A stretch of DNA of 64,000 nt from contig NW_026089624.1 of NCBI RefSeq assembly GCF_024586455.1, positions 2,633,341-2,697,340 of the forward strand, given 5' to 3'. Within the stretch, counting starts at the first letter, position 1, and every line of letters begins with the position of its first letter. Positions 63,349 through 64,000 of the stretch are shown here, piece after piece. The notes under the pieces are model-generated. The model was not told the origin of the DNA, did no database searches, and saw nothing but the letters and a program-made list of their open reading frames with translations. This stretch comes from Bactrocera neohumeralis (lineage: Eukaryota > Arthropoda > Insecta > Diptera > Tephritidae). A program made the position numbers and the translations under genes.

Positions 63349-64000
63349 ATGCTAAGTATTACTTTAGCAATGGTGCGCAACTATAAGAAAAAGACCAACC
63401 GATGTCAGATAAGTGAGGATGATATGAAAAAAGCTCTTGCAGACATAAAGCATCAACGCGAAACAGCTACGTCAGCAGCGGAAAAGTACGGATTGAAAAG
63501 AACAACTTTGATCATGCGATTGAAGAAACTAGATCCTTTGAGGAACGATTCAGACTCTGGAAATGAGAGTAGCTGTGATGAAGATTTAATTTATCACTCT
63601 AAATACACAAGCCATCAAACGCTAACGAGAGTTCAAGAGGAGCAATTAGTCGAATATGCTAAGAAGTGTGCGTTTTTTGCATATGGATTGTCGTATGATA
63701 TATTCAAAAGATTTGTTGCCGCTAATAACATACCATGTCCATCTACTTATGAAACTAACAAGGCAGCTGGAGAAAGTTGGCTTTACGGCTTTTTGAAGCG
63801 AAATCCATCCCTCACACTACGAAAGCCTGAAAAAACAAGCTTGGCTAGGCTCAGGGGTTTTACAAAAGCAGCGCCAAACATAACACAGAAAAGTGGATCT
63901 TCGCGAATCCTCACTAGTTCACCAGAAAAAAATCGAGTTTTGGATTTCCAAACTAAGAGAATCACTCAGTTTTCCAAAGCAAGAAAAATCAAAAAAAAAC
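63349..64000 (+). CDS. pogo-like transposase, N-terminal DNA-binding part (open to window edge)
   Basis: An ATG at 63349 and a second in frame at 63370 (MVRNYKKKTNRCQISEDDMK) open a frame with no stop through 64000, at least 210 codons. HQRETATSAAEKYGLKRTTL is a Psq-type helix-turn-helix. After an acidic Ser-rich linker (DSDSGNESSCDED) comes a CENP-B-type HTH: TRVQEEQLVEYAKKCAFFAY and GESWLYGFLKRNPSLTLRKP, then SLARLRGF. This layout is that of pogo/Tigger transposases. The DDD catalytic domain should lie beyond the window. It is the longest undamaged non-LTR transposase frame here. Confidence 0.8.
   Translation, partial: MLSITLAMVRNYKKKTNRCQISEDDMKKALADIKHQRETATSAAEKYGLKRTTLIMRLKKLDPLRNDSDSGNESSCDEDLIYHSKYTSHQTLTRVQEEQLVEYAKKCAFFAYGLSYDIFKRFVAANNIPCPSTYETNKAAGESWLYGFLKRNPSLTLRKPEKTSLARLRGFTKAAPNITQKSGSSRILTSSPEKNRVLDFQTKRITQFSKARKIKKK

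Larger units (their letters stand above)
62886..64000 (+). mobile_element. pogo-like DNA transposon, 5' part (runs off the window)
   Basis: After TA at 62884-62885, GGGTAAGACGGGGTACATTT starts a region with five copies of a 14-base motif GGGG(T/C)A(C/T)ATTTGAC, and the transposase frame begins at 63349/63370. The right end is outside the window. Confidence 0.6.

Noticed and set aside
1..64000. tRNA or other structured RNA genes
   Set aside because: tRNA-like 3' end sequences occur only as primer binding sites; no cloverleaf-forming A/B box pair was recognised by eye. A tRNAscan run would settle this.

Overview
The window looks like a transposon-dense, AT-rich stretch of a higher-dipteran genome, most likely a tephritid fruit fly. 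That placement is an inference from the mix of errantiviruses, mariner/Tc1, piggyBac, pogo and Helitron elements plus a dipteran dispersed repeat; nothing here fixes the species. I found no convincing host gene, tRNA, rRNA or CRISPR array. Nearly every protein-like stretch belongs to a mobile element, and most are broken. One 100-base run of N (26045-26144) marks a scaffold gap.

Layout. 1-1185: the end of a piggyBac-like element sitting at a TTAA inside a Tc1-like element. 1186-8517: gypsy-1, a young errantivirus-type LTR element on the minus strand (gag, broken pol, open env, near-identical LTRs, TATA target duplication). 8518-10950: a decayed Helitron (minus). 10951-13313 and 20490-20904: a decayed mariner and its flanks, split by gypsy-2 (13314-20489, plus strand, CGGG target duplication). 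20905-22661: a hAT remnant. 22662-24237: a Tc1-like pseudo-element. 24240-26044: a long hairpin MITE and mariner debris. 26145-26838: a second Helitron copy with an intact 3' terminus. 26839-31570: gypsy-3, very decayed, carrying a DNA transposon (28736-30761) with CACTG ends and an unusual Cys-rich protein. 31888-34515: a dispersed repeat, a hairpin and a non-LTR element. 34770-38139: gypsy-4 remnants (minus). 38140-41475: a dispersed repeat split by a pogo/Tigger-like element that itself contains a LINE fragment. 42750-55345: a deep nest in which one dispersed repeat is split by two mariners and a TA-flanked MITE, and the MITE is split by gypsy-5, which in turn holds Helitrons and another dispersed repeat. 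55346-62062: Tc1, LINE and mariner remnants, then another nested copy of the dispersed repeat. 62886-64000: the 5' part of a pogo-like element whose transposase frame is open to the window edge.

How the parts relate. The order of insertion can be read from target duplications: TATA and CGGG for gypsy-1 and gypsy-2, TTAA for piggyBac, TA for Tc1/mariner/pogo/MITE, and A|T for Helitron. The LTR elements share the errantivirus plan (LTR, PBS, gag, pol, env, PPT, LTR). Their env frames show a furin-like KR|GLIN or KR|SLN site, a C-terminal membrane segment and, upstream, a splice acceptor, but every pol is interrupted. The best candidates for new biology are the CACTG-ended transposon, the Helitron termini (read-through and inverted twin ends), the modular dispersed repeat, and the set of long inverted repeats that could yield hairpin RNA if transcribed.
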